Program-made: the position numbers and the translations under genes
Notes under the pieces: model-generated
What the model saw: only the letters and a program-made list of their open reading frames with translations
What the model was told of the DNA's origin: nothing
Databases searched by the model: none
In this document: positions 1 to 10,309 of the stretch, one piece after another
Layout of the letters: each line of letters starts with the position of its first letter
Position numbering within the stretch: position 1 is the stretch's first letter
From: Citreicoccus inhibens
GTDB lineage: Bacteria; Myxococcota; Myxococcia; Myxococcales; Myxococcaceae
Reading direction: 5' to 3'
DNA: 64,000 nucleotides
NCBI RefSeq assembly: GCF_019039035.1
Contig: NZ_JAHNZT010000033.1
Location: 32,890-96,889 of the forward strand

Positions 1-190
1 GACGCTCGCTCGAGTCATTCCGGTCTCCCGGTCCGCGCCCCGCGGACGCCCCCTCTTCACGAAGAAGACGGGAGACGATTGCAGGGCGGTGGATGGGAGC
101 CCGTGAGTCCGCGGAGCAGTCGAGACGGGCCAGCGGCAGGGCACGGCTTGCGTGCCCTTCAGCGCCGTGGCTCCTGGTGGAAGGGGGGCG

Positions 191-388
191 TCAGAGCGCG
201 GGCTGTTCGCGCAGCATCAACGGCTCCACCTGTCGTTGGAGGGCCTGGAGCTGGGTGAGCTTCTCCCGCAGCTTGATGCGCATGTCGCGCTCGTCGGTGT
301 GGAGGACCTCGTCGTGCAAGTCCTCGATGCATTCCCCCAGACACGAATGGAGGAGGTGGATCTGCTGCTGGGAGAGCTCCAGAACCAT
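191..388 (-). CDS. Small conserved hypothetical protein, 65 aa
   Basis: A 65-residue acidic, probably all-helical protein that starts MVLELSQQQ and is rich in Leu, Gln and Glu, with heptad-like leucines (QLQALQRQVEPL) suggesting a short coiled coil. I chose the ATG at 388 because a GAGAGG Shine-Dalgarno lies just upstream; an in-frame start 48 bases earlier lacks one. There is no signal peptide, Cys cluster or known motif. It lies downstream of hppA on the same strand, but 316 bases away, so co-transcription is doubtful. Function unknown. The coding call rests on the ribosome site and the clean amphipathic composition. Confidence 0.6.
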   Translation of the reverse strand: MVLELSQQQIHLLHSCLGECIEDLHDEVLHTDERDMRIKLREKLTQLQALQRQVEPLMLREQPAL

Positions 389-704
389 GGGACACCTCTC
401 GGTCAGCGAAACGGCGGTGGCACTCCTCCCCCCCACACCGGGAAGAGGGGGGCGAGCGTAGCGCGTGCGTGACGGCCACCCCGGCGACCCACCGGGTGAA
501 TCCCTGAGAGGTGTTGGATGCTGGACACTCGCACCCCGAGGCGCTGGCCAGAGTCCGCGCCGCTCTGGCGCACGACTCGATGGCGAGCTTCGTCCCGGTT
601 CGCGACGAACCGCGCCCCGCCTGCTCGGAGACTCCGAGCGCGATGGGGCGCGGGGGCGCGCGATGCGGCACCTCGGTGAAGAGGCGCCGCACCTCGCGCG
701 ACGA
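389..704. other. Gene-free gap between the small protein and hppA
   Basis: About 316 bases with no convincing coding frame on either strand. C-runs and G-runs near 426-455 could form an imperfect hairpin, but I see no clear promoter or terminator. Confidence 0.4.
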
Positions 705-2783
<2,079 letters not shown>

Positions 2784-3138
2784 CCAATCCTCCAGAGCAA
2801 TCCCGGGGCCCGACCTCCCCCTCTGGGGCGCTCGTACGCCGCACAGTGTGCGCGCATGGCCTATACGGGATTTCCGAGCCATCTGGGAGCCTTCTCGACA
2901 GATGCGGGCCGGATGACCGGCAGCCTGGGGGGCCCGGAGGTGAAGCTGTGGGGTCCGCTCCCTGGAATGAGCGGTTCCTGTGGGCCGCTCACCCCCTTTG
3001 GAGCACACGCACGGTGCTGGGCGCGCGCAACGCCGGCTCCTCCATTGGTTGGAGGGCCTACGAAGTCCCTTGGGCAGAGCGGGGTCTCCGTGGCGGGTGC
3101 GAATCACCCCGCTACGCTCCGGGGCGAGCCGTCATGAA
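2784..3138. other. Gene-free gap upstream of hppA
   Basis: About 355 bases between the hppA start and the stop of the pseudokinase gene, both on the minus strand. I see no supported coding frame. It presumably holds the hppA promoter, but no clear -35/-10 pair could be assigned. Confidence 0.4.
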
Positions 3139-4146
3139 TCAACGGCGGGGCGGCAGCCGCGCCAGGGCTTGCTGGAACTTCTCGAACGCGCGCGCTGGGG
3201 TATCCGCCTCGGCCTTCTGCGGAGGATTGGGCTGGGGGACGAGGAGCTGGCGGCGCGCTTCTTGGATCTCTGCTGCTGACATCGAGGGCGTCTGGGCTTG
3301 AAGCCATGCGGACAGGGCCTGGCCCAGGGCCTCGGCGCTCTCGTAGCGGGCCGTCGGGTCGGCCCGCATCGCGCGTTGGAGAATCTCCGAGAGCCGGGCG
3401 TCCATCGTGGGCACGCGCGTGGTCAGCGGGATCAACTGGTCGTTCCGCGCGGAGTCGAACCACGCGGACTCATGCTCACCCATGAAGGGGAGCTGGTCGC
3501 ACAGCAGGCGGTACAGCACCACGCCTGCGACGTACACATCCGAGCGAGCATCCAGGGCGCCTCCCCGAATCATCTCGGGCGAGAAGAACATGACCTTGGG
3601 GCCCATCACGCCCTCCGTGCGAGGAGGCGGAAGCCGGCCCGTGCCGAACCCGCCGAGCTTCACCTCGCCCGTGGAGAGGACATGGATGTGGGTGAGACAC
3701 AGTGCGTCGTGGGTCATTCCCAGGGACTCGCCATGCTCGCCACGCAGGGTGTGCGCGAAGTGCAGCGCGCGGCACACGTCGATGAAGATGCTCACGGCAA
3801 TGGGCGCGGGAATGCCTCGGTGTCCTTGCGTTCGTCTGACGTTGTGCAGGACGCCGACCAACTCCTTCCCGTCCAGTGCGGCGGTGCCCAGGAAGTACTC
3901 TCCGTCGATGACTCCGAACTCGAGCACTTGGACGATGTTGTTGTGCCGGAGCTGCATCGCGAGCTGTGCGCCCTGACGATACCTCTCCAGCCATGATTCC
4001 TCAGTGTTCGACTCGAGGGGGAGCCGCAGGAGCTCGAGGGTCCGAGCTCCCTCGGGCGCCGTGGTGTCGAGTGCCCGGTAGCGCACGCCATGCAATTCGA
4101 AGTTGAGCCGCTCCAGGAGTTCAAACCTGCCGAATCGGGTCGTCAT
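3139..4146 (-). CDS. Ser/Thr protein kinase-like protein, probable pseudokinase
   Basis: A 335-aa soluble protein with a protein-kinase fold. Visible kinase landmarks are the C-lobe LRHNNIVQVLEFG, the SPEM equivalent of APE, and DARSDVYVAGVVLYRLL (subdomain IX). Catalytic elements are lost: there is no glycine loop and no beta-3 lysine, HRDxKPxN has become THDALCLTHIH, and DFG has become GFG preceded by Gly instead of Asp. It therefore probably binds partners rather than phosphorylates. The C-terminus is a Pro-rich stretch and a short helix. I placed the start at the ATG at 4146 (MTTRFGRFELLERL), which fits the usual kinase N-terminus; a TTG 39 bases upstream is possible. Confidence 0.85.
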   Translation of the reverse strand: MTTRFGRFELLERLNFELHGVRYRALDTTAPEGARTLELLRLPLESNTEESWLERYRQGAQLAMQLRHNNIVQVLEFGVIDGEYFLGTAALDGKELVGVLHNVRRTQGHRGIPAPIAVSIFIDVCRALHFAHTLRGEHGESLGMTHDALCLTHIHVLSTGEVKLGGFGTGRLPPPRTEGVMGPKVMFFSPEMIRGGALDARSDVYVAGVVLYRLLCDQLPFMGEHESAWFDSARNDQLIPLTTRVPTMDARLSEILQRAMRADPTARYESAEALGQALSAWLQAQTPSMSAAEIQEARRQLLVPQPNPPQKAEADTPARAFEKFQQALARLPPRR

Positions 4147-4219
4147 GCGGAGGGCAGTCTGACCCGAGGCCGGAACGCATGGCAAATGCGAGCGCGGCGG
4201 GGGCCGGCGCGGCGACTGG

Positions 4220-5140
4220 CTACAGCGAGGTGCTGTAGAGCGGAATCTGCTGCTTGAGCCAGGGGATGTAATGGGAGACGCGCGCGTAGACGCCAGGGAG
4301 TCCTGCTCGTGCGCAGCCCACGCCGAAGCTGGTGATGCCTTGCAGGACGTACTTGCTCCCAGCCTTCACAATCAGGGGACCTCCGCTGTCACCCTGGCAG
4401 GAATCCTGTCCGCCCCGTGCGTAGCCGGCCCCGAACATGGCTGCCTTGTCGATGGAGATGCCTTGATTGCTGTAGTTGGCTCGGAGGGTCGCGTCGTTGA
4501 CCACTGGGACCTCCACCTGCATCAGGATGGGCGAGGTCGAGAAGCCCCCTTCTCGCACCAGCCCCCAGCCCGCGGTGGTCATGAGCGTGCCCTCCGGGAC
4601 GATCTCCCCTGAAGCCGGCAGGCAGATGGGGCCCACCACGAGCCCGGGCGTGGTGGCGGGCGCGGGGCGGATGCCGGAGGACAGGCCACAGGCGCTGGTC
4701 CCCGTGGGGAGCCCGACGAACTTGATGGGCTTCTCGAGCTTGAGGATGGCGATGTCGTTCAGCGTCGTGTCCGGGTTGTACTGCGGATGCGGAATGGCGC
4801 GGGTGACGCGGACACTGATTTGCGTGGACGAGGGCTTCTCCAAGTCGTGCGCACCCGCGACCGCGACGAGTCCGGTGCTTCCATCCGCGATGCAGTGCGC
4901 CGCCGTCACGACGATGTCGCTCTGCTCCTTGGCGCCGACGCGGAGCAACGAGCCGCCACAGAAGTGGATGCCATTGGACTGGAGGCTGATCATCCACGGG
5001 AAGGAGTTCGGGCGAGCCTCGACGCCCCCCACAATCGGCTGTCCTTGCGACGCCACCTCGGCGACCGGCTCCTGCTCCAGCCCCGTTCCACCACAGCCCA
5101 GCAGACCCACCGCGACAATCCAGCCACTGACGAAGCGCAA
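4220..5140 (-). CDS. Trypsin-like serine protease lipoprotein (S1 family)
   Basis: A 306-aa secreted serine endopeptidase. A lipoprotein signal (GWIVAVGLLGC, lipid Cys16) is followed by a short propeptide and the activation site IVGG (36-39). The catalytic triad is His82 (TAAHC), Asp129 (LNDIAIL) and Ser252 (GDSGGP). Asp246, six residues before the serine, predicts trypsin-like cleavage after Arg/Lys. The TTG start at 5140 is preferred because GGAGG lies six bases upstream and it gives a proper signal peptide; longer frames add an unrelated N-terminus. Lipid anchoring at the outer membrane is likely. Confidence 0.9.
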   Translation of the reverse strand: MRFVSGWIVAVGLLGCGGTGLEQEPVAEVASQGQPIVGGVEARPNSFPWMISLQSNGIHFCGGSLLRVGAKEQSDIVVTAAHCIADGSTGLVAVAGAHDLEKPSSTQISVRVTRAIPHPQYNPDTTLNDIAILKLEKPIKFVGLPTGTSACGLSSGIRPAPATTPGLVVGPICLPASGEIVPEGTLMTTAGWGLVREGGFSTSPILMQVEVPVVNDATLRANYSNQGISIDKAAMFGAGYARGGQDSCQGDSGGPLIVKAGSKYVLQGITSFGVGCARAGLPGVYARVSHYIPWLKQQIPLYSTSL

Positions 5141-5256
5141 AGCGCCCTCCTGTTTCGAGTTGCCCGGCCCTTCGCAAGGCATGTGCCACGCTCGGGCGCG
5201 GATGCTGTCGAGGAGGGCTGGCCGCGCGATGGGGAACTCGGGGCTCGCTTGACACG

Positions 5257-6147
5257 TCACGCTGCACGCAATGCCGCGAGGTGACGCGTCAGGTGTGTGT
5301 CAATGGAGCACGCGGCACGGGCTCGGGGCTTGACCCCGGCGATGCCGAGCGCCGCCAGCAGCAACGCCGCGCCGGCGAACAGCCCCATGCGCAATGCGGA
5401 GAGCCGCCTCGCGCCGAGCGAGTCGTTCACCACGCGCGTGAGCGGCGCCACGTCATGGAGCGGGATGTCCTTGTCCACCGCGCGCGCCGCCTCGATGCTC
5501 GGGCGCAGGGATTCCAGGGGGACCGTCGTGGGGCGCACCACCAGCCCCAGGTGCAGCGCGGGCCGCTGCGTCAGCGCCCAGTACGCGGTCGGCTGGGCGG
5601 CGGTGGGGATTCCGGTCTCGTGCAGGTCGTCGAGGATGCCTACGATCGTCGCCCACTGGGCCTCCTTTGCGTGGACCCGCAGCCGCTTCCCCAGGGCATT
5701 GCCGTGCGGCCAGTAGAGCCGAGCGAAGGTCTGGTTGATGACGAGCGCCCAAGGCGCCTGCCGGTCGTCCGACTCCTGGAGCATGCGGCCTTGGAGCAGG
5801 CGCGCTCGCAGCGTCCGCAGGTAGTGGGCGGACACAGCGCGGTACTGCACCGCGGGCAGTTGCTCGCTGGGGTCGAGCGTGCGCCCTTCGATGTCGAAGC
5901 AGTTGTGTTGCTGCCCGGAGAGCGGAAGGAGGTTGGCGAGCCCGGCGGACTCAACCTCGAGCAGTGCCTGGATTCGTTCCAGCCAGGCGCGCTGAAAGGC
6001 TTCTTGTCGCGGGGCGTCCGGGTAGCTCTCCTGCGGCACCGAGACCCAGCCCGCGAGGACGCCTTCGGCGGTGAACCCAGGGTCGATGTGTTGCAGCGCG
6101 AGGAAGCTTCGCACGAACAGGCCCGGCGAGAACTCATGCAACGGCAA
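5257..6147 (-). pseudogene. Truncated ABC permease fragment (ADOP/MacB type)
   Basis: About 296 codons matching only the middle of a duplicated orphan ABC permease (MacB/FtsX class). It begins at the first-TM end (GLFVRSFLALQHIDPGF) and runs through the periplasmic MacB_PCD domain (VESAGLANLLPLSG, QGRMLQESD, VVNDSLGARRLS). It stops just inside the next membrane segment, after LLLAALGIAGV, where unrelated residues KPRARAAC follow. Full ADOP permeases are about 800 aa with eight TM segments, so both ends are missing. There is no credible ribosome site; the leftmost in-frame initiator is a TTG. I read it as a decaying remnant. Confidence 0.8.
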
Positions 6148-6151
6148 GCAG

Positions 6152-6187
6152 CCTGATTGCTACCAATCTGGTGTCTCAACAATCAGG
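6152..6187. repeat. 8-bp inverted repeat at the permease-fragment boundary
   Basis: CCTGATTG (6152-6159) and CAATCAGG (6180-6187) form a perfect 8-bp inverted repeat with a 20-base spacer. It lies exactly where homology to the ABC permease breaks off. It may be a recombination scar, an operator or chance. Confidence 0.35.
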
Positions 6188-6375
6188 TGCGGTACACTGG
6201 CTCGCCGTGTTCGATTCCGTGACGTGCGTTCCCCAGGAATGAACGCGCACCCGGGGCGCGGTGTCCCGCTTCGCGGGGCACCTTTGGCCCGGCGTGGCTT
6301 GTGGATTGGGCACCCTGGAGGGGCATCGCGCGGATGAAGCGTTGACTCCGTGCGGGTGATGGGGGACGGGGAGGC

Positions 6376-7293
6376 ATGGCACTGCGCAAGGTCCTGGTAC
6401 CCCGTGAGATTGCTGGCGACCGACTCGACCGGTTCCTCACGAAGCATGTCCCCGGGCTGACCCCGGAGCGGGCCCGTGCGCTCTTGGACTCGGGCCGCGT
6501 GCGCATCCGGGGCAAGAAGGCGCAGGCCACGCGCAAGCTCTGGGGTGGGGAGGAGCTGGAGATCGAAACGCTGGAGCCTCGCCTGTCGCCGCATCTGTCG
6601 AGCGAAGGGCCTCCGCTCCCGGTCTTGTATGACGACGCGGCGCTCGTGGTGGTGGACAAGCCGCCAGGGCTGGTGGTCGAGCCCGAGGGGCGGGCGCCTT
6701 CCGTGGTGGGGCTGCTCGCGGCGCGCTGTCCTCCGTTCGATGTGGAGGGGCTCGCGCAGCCCGGGGTGGTGCACCGGTTGGATCGCGAGACGAGTGGCTG
6801 TCTGGCGCTCACGCGCACGGACCTGGCGACGGCGGCGTTGCTCCAGGCGTTCCAGGCGAAGCGCGTGGACAAGCGCTACCAGACGTTGGTGCTGGGGCGC
6901 CCGCCGGACACGGGGCGGTTGGAAGGGCCGTATGCCAGGGACCCGAAGGATCCGCGTCGCTTCACGACCCGCGTGCCCTCGGCGCGGCGGGCGGCGCTGA
7001 CCTTCTCGGTGCGGGAGCGCTTCGCGGAAGGCGCGCTGCTCGACATTGACCTGGACACGGGCCGCACGCACCAGATTCGCGTGCAACTCTCCGAGGCGGG
7101 CTTCCCGGTGCTGGGGGATTCCCTCTATGGCTCGGAGGCCGCGCGTCAGCACCCCGCCGCGCTCGCGGTGGGGCGGCAGGCGCTGCACGCGTGGCGCCTG
7201 GAGGTGCCCTCGTCCGCGACGGGCAAGGTCGTCCACGTGGAGTCGGCGCTGCCCGAGGACTTCCTGCGAGGGCTCGCGCTCCTCAGGGGATGA
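6376..7293 (+). CDS. RluA-family pseudouridine synthase
   Basis: A 305-aa enzyme that converts specific uridines in rRNA or tRNA to pseudouridine. An N-terminal S4 RNA-binding domain (about 12-65, DRLDRFLTKHVPGLTPERAR) precedes the catalytic domain. The conserved HRLDRETSG (133-141) carries the catalytic Asp136. The later family motifs KRYQTLVLG and DTGRTHQIRVQL are intact. The family and length match RluC/RluD-type enzymes, but the target uridine cannot be told. The ATG at 6376 is followed directly by the S4 domain. The gene converges with nsrR. Confidence 0.93.
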   Translation: MALRKVLVPREIAGDRLDRFLTKHVPGLTPERARALLDSGRVRIRGKKAQATRKLWGGEELEIETLEPRLSPHLSSEGPPLPVLYDDAALVVVDKPPGLVVEPEGRAPSVVGLLAARCPPFDVEGLAQPGVVHRLDRETSGCLALTRTDLATAALLQAFQAKRVDKRYQTLVLGRPPDTGRLEGPYARDPKDPRRFTTRVPSARRAALTFSVRERFAEGALLDIDLDTGRTHQIRVQLSEAGFPVLGDSLYGSEAARQHPAALAVGRQALHAWRLEVPSSATGKVVHVESALPEDFLRGLALLRG

Positions 7294-7297
7294 CGGG

Positions 7298-7313
7298 CAG
7301 GGCTCAAGCCCTG
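7298..7313. terminator. Short hairpin between convergent genes
   Basis: CAGGGC (7298-7303) and GCCCTG (7308-7313) form a 6-bp stem with a TCAA loop, between the stop codons of the pseudouridine synthase and nsrR genes. There is no U-run, so it is only a weak bidirectional terminator candidate. Confidence 0.3.
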
Positions 7314-7321
7314 GATGGACG

Positions 7322-7780
7322 TCAGACCTGCGGATCGTTGGTTGGGGAGACGCGGAAGAGGCTGGCCATTCCCGGCTTGGAGCGGCGCAGCAGGTCCTCC
7401 AAGGTGTAGCGGTCCAGCGTCTCCAGGAAGGCACTCTGGGCCTCCGCGAGCACGCCCTTGAGTCCACAGGCCGCCGCGATGGGGCAGGTGTTCCGCTCGC
7501 GGTCGAAGCACTCCACCAGGTTGAAGTCCGGCTCGGCCGCGCGCACGACCGCGCCCAGCCGGATGTCCCCGGGGGGACTGGCGAGGAGGACACCTCCCGC
7601 GCGCCCAGGCCGGATCTCGACGTGGCCCAGGCTCCCCAGCGTCTGGACGACGCGGACCAGGTGGTGCTTGGAGATGCCGTAGGCGTCCGCCATCTCCTGT
7701 GTGGACGTCGGACGGTCGGGGTGTGCCGCGAGGTACATGAGGACGCGCAGCGCGTAGTCGGCGTGAAGGGTGAGATGCAA
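7322..7780 (-). CDS. nsrR: NsrR-type Rrf2 nitric-oxide-sensing repressor
   Basis: A 152-aa Rrf2-family regulator with an N-terminal winged helix (YALRVLMYLAAHPDRPTST; recognition helix near 38-50) and three cluster cysteines at 91, 99 and 105 (ECF...TCPIAAAC). This matches the Cys pattern of NsrR proteins that bind an NO-sensitive iron-sulfur cluster. The TTG start at 7780 gives the canonical start MHLTLHADYALR and lies only 2 bases after the reductase stop, so the gene is the last in a three-gene NO operon. An NsrR-like operator precedes the operon, so autoregulation is likely. Confidence 0.9.
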   Translation of the reverse strand: MHLTLHADYALRVLMYLAAHPDRPTSTQEMADAYGISKHHLVRVVQTLGSLGHVEIRPGRAGGVLLASPPGDIRLGAVVRAAEPDFNLVECFDRERNTCPIAAACGLKGVLAEAQSAFLETLDRYTLEDLLRRSKPGMASLFRVSPTNDPQV

Positions 7781-7782
7781 GG

Positions 7783-8778
7783 TCAGGCGGCTCCAGCGAG
7801 GGGCCCCCCTGGTGGTGTGCTCGGGAGGAAGGCATCCGCGTGGATGTCCTTCAGGGAGAACCCCGCCAAGAAGAGCTTCTTGCGCAGGGATAGCACCCCT
7901 TCGACGTTGCCGCAGAGGTAGGCCCGCCACCCCAGTGGACGCTTGGGCAGAATGGTGCGGACGAGCGCCTCGATGCTCCCTTCCTCCACGCCATCGCCGC
8001 CGCCGCACAGCACGTTCGGGCGGTAGTGGAAGTTCGCGTGCCGCGCCGCCAGCTCGCGCAGCGTCTCCACGAGATACAGCCCGCCCGGCTCCCGTGCGCC
8101 GTGAAAGAGGAAGAGCGGCCCCGTGTGCCCTTGCTCCAGCGCGTCCCGGGCAATGCCATACAGCGGCGCGAGTCCGGTTCCCGTGCCCGCCAGGAGCAGC
8201 GGCGCCTCGGAGGCCCCCGGTACGTAGAAGCAATCTCCCGCGGGGCCCTGCAGCGCGACCTGCTCGCCGGGGCGGGCCTCGCGGGCCAACCAGCCGCTCA
8301 TGGTGCCGCCCGGGACCTGGCGCACGTGCAGCTCCAGGTGTTTCTCCCGAGGCAGGCTCGCCAGCGAGTAGCTGCGCGCGAGTCCGTCCGCGCGCAGCAG
8401 GGTGATGTACTGGCCCGCGCGATAGTCGAGCGGCGCCTCGGGCTCCAGGCTGACGCGCAGCACATCCGCCGTGAGCTGCTCCACGGCGGTGATGCGCGCG
8501 GGGACGCGCAGGTCTTGCGCCCCCGCGACCTCCAGGCCCGTGCCCTCGGGCAGCTTGCACATGCAGGCGAGAAAGTAGCTTCGGGCCTTGAGCGTGTCCT
8601 TGAGTCCGCTCTGCGCCGTGGGCGGCACGTTGCCCGCCACGCCTCGCATCATGCAGGACTGGCAGGCCCCCGCTCGGCATGAATGGGGAACCGCCACCCC
8701 TTGCCGCAAGAGGCCGTCGAGGACCGACTCCTCGGGCTCCAGCGGGTACCACGTGGACTCGACTTTCACTCTCGCCAT
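7783..8778 (-). CDS. 2Fe-2S ferredoxin / FAD / NAD(P)H oxidoreductase
   Basis: A 331-aa electron-transfer protein. The N-terminal plant-type 2Fe-2S domain has Cys34, 39, 42 and 72/74 (PHSCRAGACQSC, ACMC). An FAD domain with RSYSLAS (135-141) and an NAD(P)-binding domain with LLLAGTGTGLAP (194-205) follow, and the C-terminus contains YLCGN. The architecture resembles phenol- or benzoate-dioxygenase reductases. Between a truncated globin gene (18-base gap) and nsrR (2-base gap), the best reading is that it supplies electrons to the globin for NO dioxygenation, a split version of flavohemoglobin. That partnership is inference. Confidence 0.9.
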   Translation of the reverse strand: MARVKVESTWYPLEPEESVLDGLLRQGVAVPHSCRAGACQSCMMRGVAGNVPPTAQSGLKDTLKARSYFLACMCKLPEGTGLEVAGAQDLRVPARITAVEQLTADVLRVSLEPEAPLDYRAGQYITLLRADGLARSYSLASLPREKHLELHVRQVPGGTMSGWLAREARPGEQVALQGPAGDCFYVPGASEAPLLLAGTGTGLAPLYGIARDALEQGHTGPLFLFHGAREPGGLYLVETLRELAARHANFHYRPNVLCGGGDGVEEGSIEALVRTILPKRPLGWRAYLCGNVEGVLSLRKKLFLAGFSLKDIHADAFLPSTPPGGPLAGAA

Positions 8779-8796
8779 GGCGTGGGCCCGGGTGCT

Positions 8797-9162
8797 TCAG
8801 CGGTTCAACACATCCGCGCGGGCGCCCTCGGCGACCGCCATCACCTGCCTCACGAGGTCCGCGGAGACACCCAGCTCCTCCAGCGTCCCCTGGAGGTGCT
8901 CCGCCACCGCGTTGAAGTGGATGTCATTGAGGCCCCGCTTCACCAGGTGCCGGTGGCCCTCGCGCATGTCCTTGCCCGAGTAGTGCGAGGGGCCGCCGCA
9001 CACCATCGTCAGGAACGCCTTCTGCTTCGCGGCCTGCCGGTCCATGTCCACGTCTTCGAAGTAGTGGCTGATGCGGTCGTCCGCCAGGACCTTCCGGTAG
9101 AAGAGCTCCACGGCCGCCGCCATCGCCGGTTCTCCGCCCAACTGCTCGTACACACTCGACAT
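8797..9162 (-). CDS. Truncated hemoglobin, group I type
   Basis: A 121-aa 2-on-2 globin. It has the typical start YEQLGGEPAMAAAVELFYRKVL (probable distal Tyr22), the CD region ISHYFEDVDM, and the proximal region MREGHRHL (probable heme ligand His70) followed by HFNAVAEHLQGTL. Group I truncated globins of the trHbN kind oxidise NO to nitrate when a reductase recycles the heme. The ATG at 9162 has a GGGAG-like site upstream. An in-frame ATG at 9204 would overlap the operator and is rejected. It is the first gene of the globin-reductase-nsrR operon. Confidence 0.92.
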   Translation of the reverse strand: MSSVYEQLGGEPAMAAAVELFYRKVLADDRISHYFEDVDMDRQAAKQKAFLTMVCGGPSHYSGKDMREGHRHLVKRGLNDIHFNAVAEHLQGTLEELGVSADLVRQVMAVAEGARADVLNR

Positions 9163-9195
9163 GTCCGCGCTCCCTCGCCCGAAACCGGGCGCATA

Positions 9196-9218
9196 AAGAT
9201 GCATACTGAATGCATCGT
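9196..9218. promoter_or_regulatory. NsrR-type operator (11-1-11 palindrome)
   Basis: GATGCAT (9198-9204), spacer ACTGA, ATGCATC (9210-9216): a perfect 7-bp inverted repeat embedded in AAGATGCAT...ATGCATCGT. It closely matches the known NsrR consensus AAGATGC-N9-GCATCTT in spacing and core. It sits 34 bases upstream of the globin start. A possible minus-strand -35 TTGACG lies at 9230-9235, so a bound repressor would cover the promoter. Confidence 0.8.
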
Positions 9219-9422
9219 TTTGGGCGAGGCGTCAATTCGCGCGGGAAAGGGCGGCTGCTCGCAGCGAGTTCTTGGGCTAACGGACTGCGTGTCGCAGGGA
9301 AGCGCGCGCCGCGTGTCAGCCCATCCGGGAGGGGGCCGTCCGCGCGCGCCGTACTCTTGCCAGTGGGAGTTCCGTGGGGGACTGGCGCGTCACACGTCGC
9401 GGGTCCGTCCACGGGAGACGCT

Positions 9423-10289
9423 ATGGATTTGATTGTCGAGACCGACCTTGGACGTGACCCCGATGACTTCTTCGCCTTGCTTTACCTGGTCGCGGCGGGA
9501 GTCCGCATTCGCGCCATCACCCTGTCCCCGGGTGACAAGGACCAGGTGGCGGTCGCGCGCTTCCTCTGTCGTGAGCTGGGGCTGGACATCCCCATTGGCA
9601 GCGCGGGGCCGGAGCGAGAGAAGTCCAGCGTGGGCAGTGTCCACGTGGACCTGCTCAAGAAGTATCAGTGGCCGAGTCGCCTACCGACCGATGGACTGGG
9701 CCAGGACGTCTTGCGTGAGACCATGGCGCGCTACCCCGAGGCCGAGTGGTTCATCATCGGGCCGCTCCAGAATGTCGGCGGCTACCTCGCGGGGGATGCG
9801 CCTCGGCTTCCACGGCGCGCCACGATGCAGGGAGGCTTCGTGGGCTACCACCTGCACGCCCCGTCGGTGCGGCTCGAGAAGTTCGAGGGGCGCGAGTCCG
9901 TGGCGACCTTCAATCTGAACGGGGACGTGAAGAGCGCCCAGCGCTTCCTGGCCCACGACATCCCTCGGCGCTTCGTGGGGAAGAACGTCTGCCACACCAT
10001 GGTCTACGACCGGGACATCCTGCGGCGGCATCGGGAGCATCCGCCGCGCTCTCGCGCCATGGAGCTGTTCCTGGAGGCCATGGCGATGTACCTCGCCCGC
10101 TCGCTGGAGAAGATGTTCCATGACCCCACGGCCGCGGTCTGCCTCCTGCATCCCGAGGTGGGCACGTGGCTCGAGGGCGAGCTCTTCCGAGAGAAGGGCG
10201 GCTGGGGGACGCGTCCGGGCGGCCGAGACGCGATGCTCGTCGAGCTTCAGCGCGAGGCCGTCTGGAATCACATCTTCACGGGCACCTGA
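9423..10289 (+). CDS. Inosine/uridine-preferring nucleoside hydrolase-like protein
   Basis: A 288-aa enzyme of the nucleoside hydrolase fold, which cleaves the N-glycosidic bond of ribonucleosides. The N-terminal Ca2+-binding aspartate motif DLGRDPDD and the following helix FFALLYLVAAG fit the family. Later parts include WFIIGPLQNV, MQGGFVGYH and NLNGDVKSAQRFL, corresponding to the conserved MGG and N-D-A regions. The sequence is divergent, so substrate preference is unknown. The ATG at 9423 is the first that gives the usual short N-terminus MDLIVETDLG. No partner genes are adjacent. Confidence 0.8.
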   Translation: MDLIVETDLGRDPDDFFALLYLVAAGVRIRAITLSPGDKDQVAVARFLCRELGLDIPIGSAGPEREKSSVGSVHVDLLKKYQWPSRLPTDGLGQDVLRETMARYPEAEWFIIGPLQNVGGYLAGDAPRLPRRATMQGGFVGYHLHAPSVRLEKFEGRESVATFNLNGDVKSAQRFLAHDIPRRFVGKNVCHTMVYDRDILRRHREHPPRSRAMELFLEAMAMYLARSLEKMFHDPTAAVCLLHPEVGTWLEGELFREKGGWGTRPGGRDAMLVELQREAVWNHIFTGT

Positions 10290-10309
10290 CCGCTCGTCGT
10301 CACGTCACG

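Noticed and set aside
9163..9204. Upstream in-frame ATG of the globin gene
   Set aside because: It would place the start inside the NsrR palindrome, and the extra residues do not resemble the globin N-terminus.
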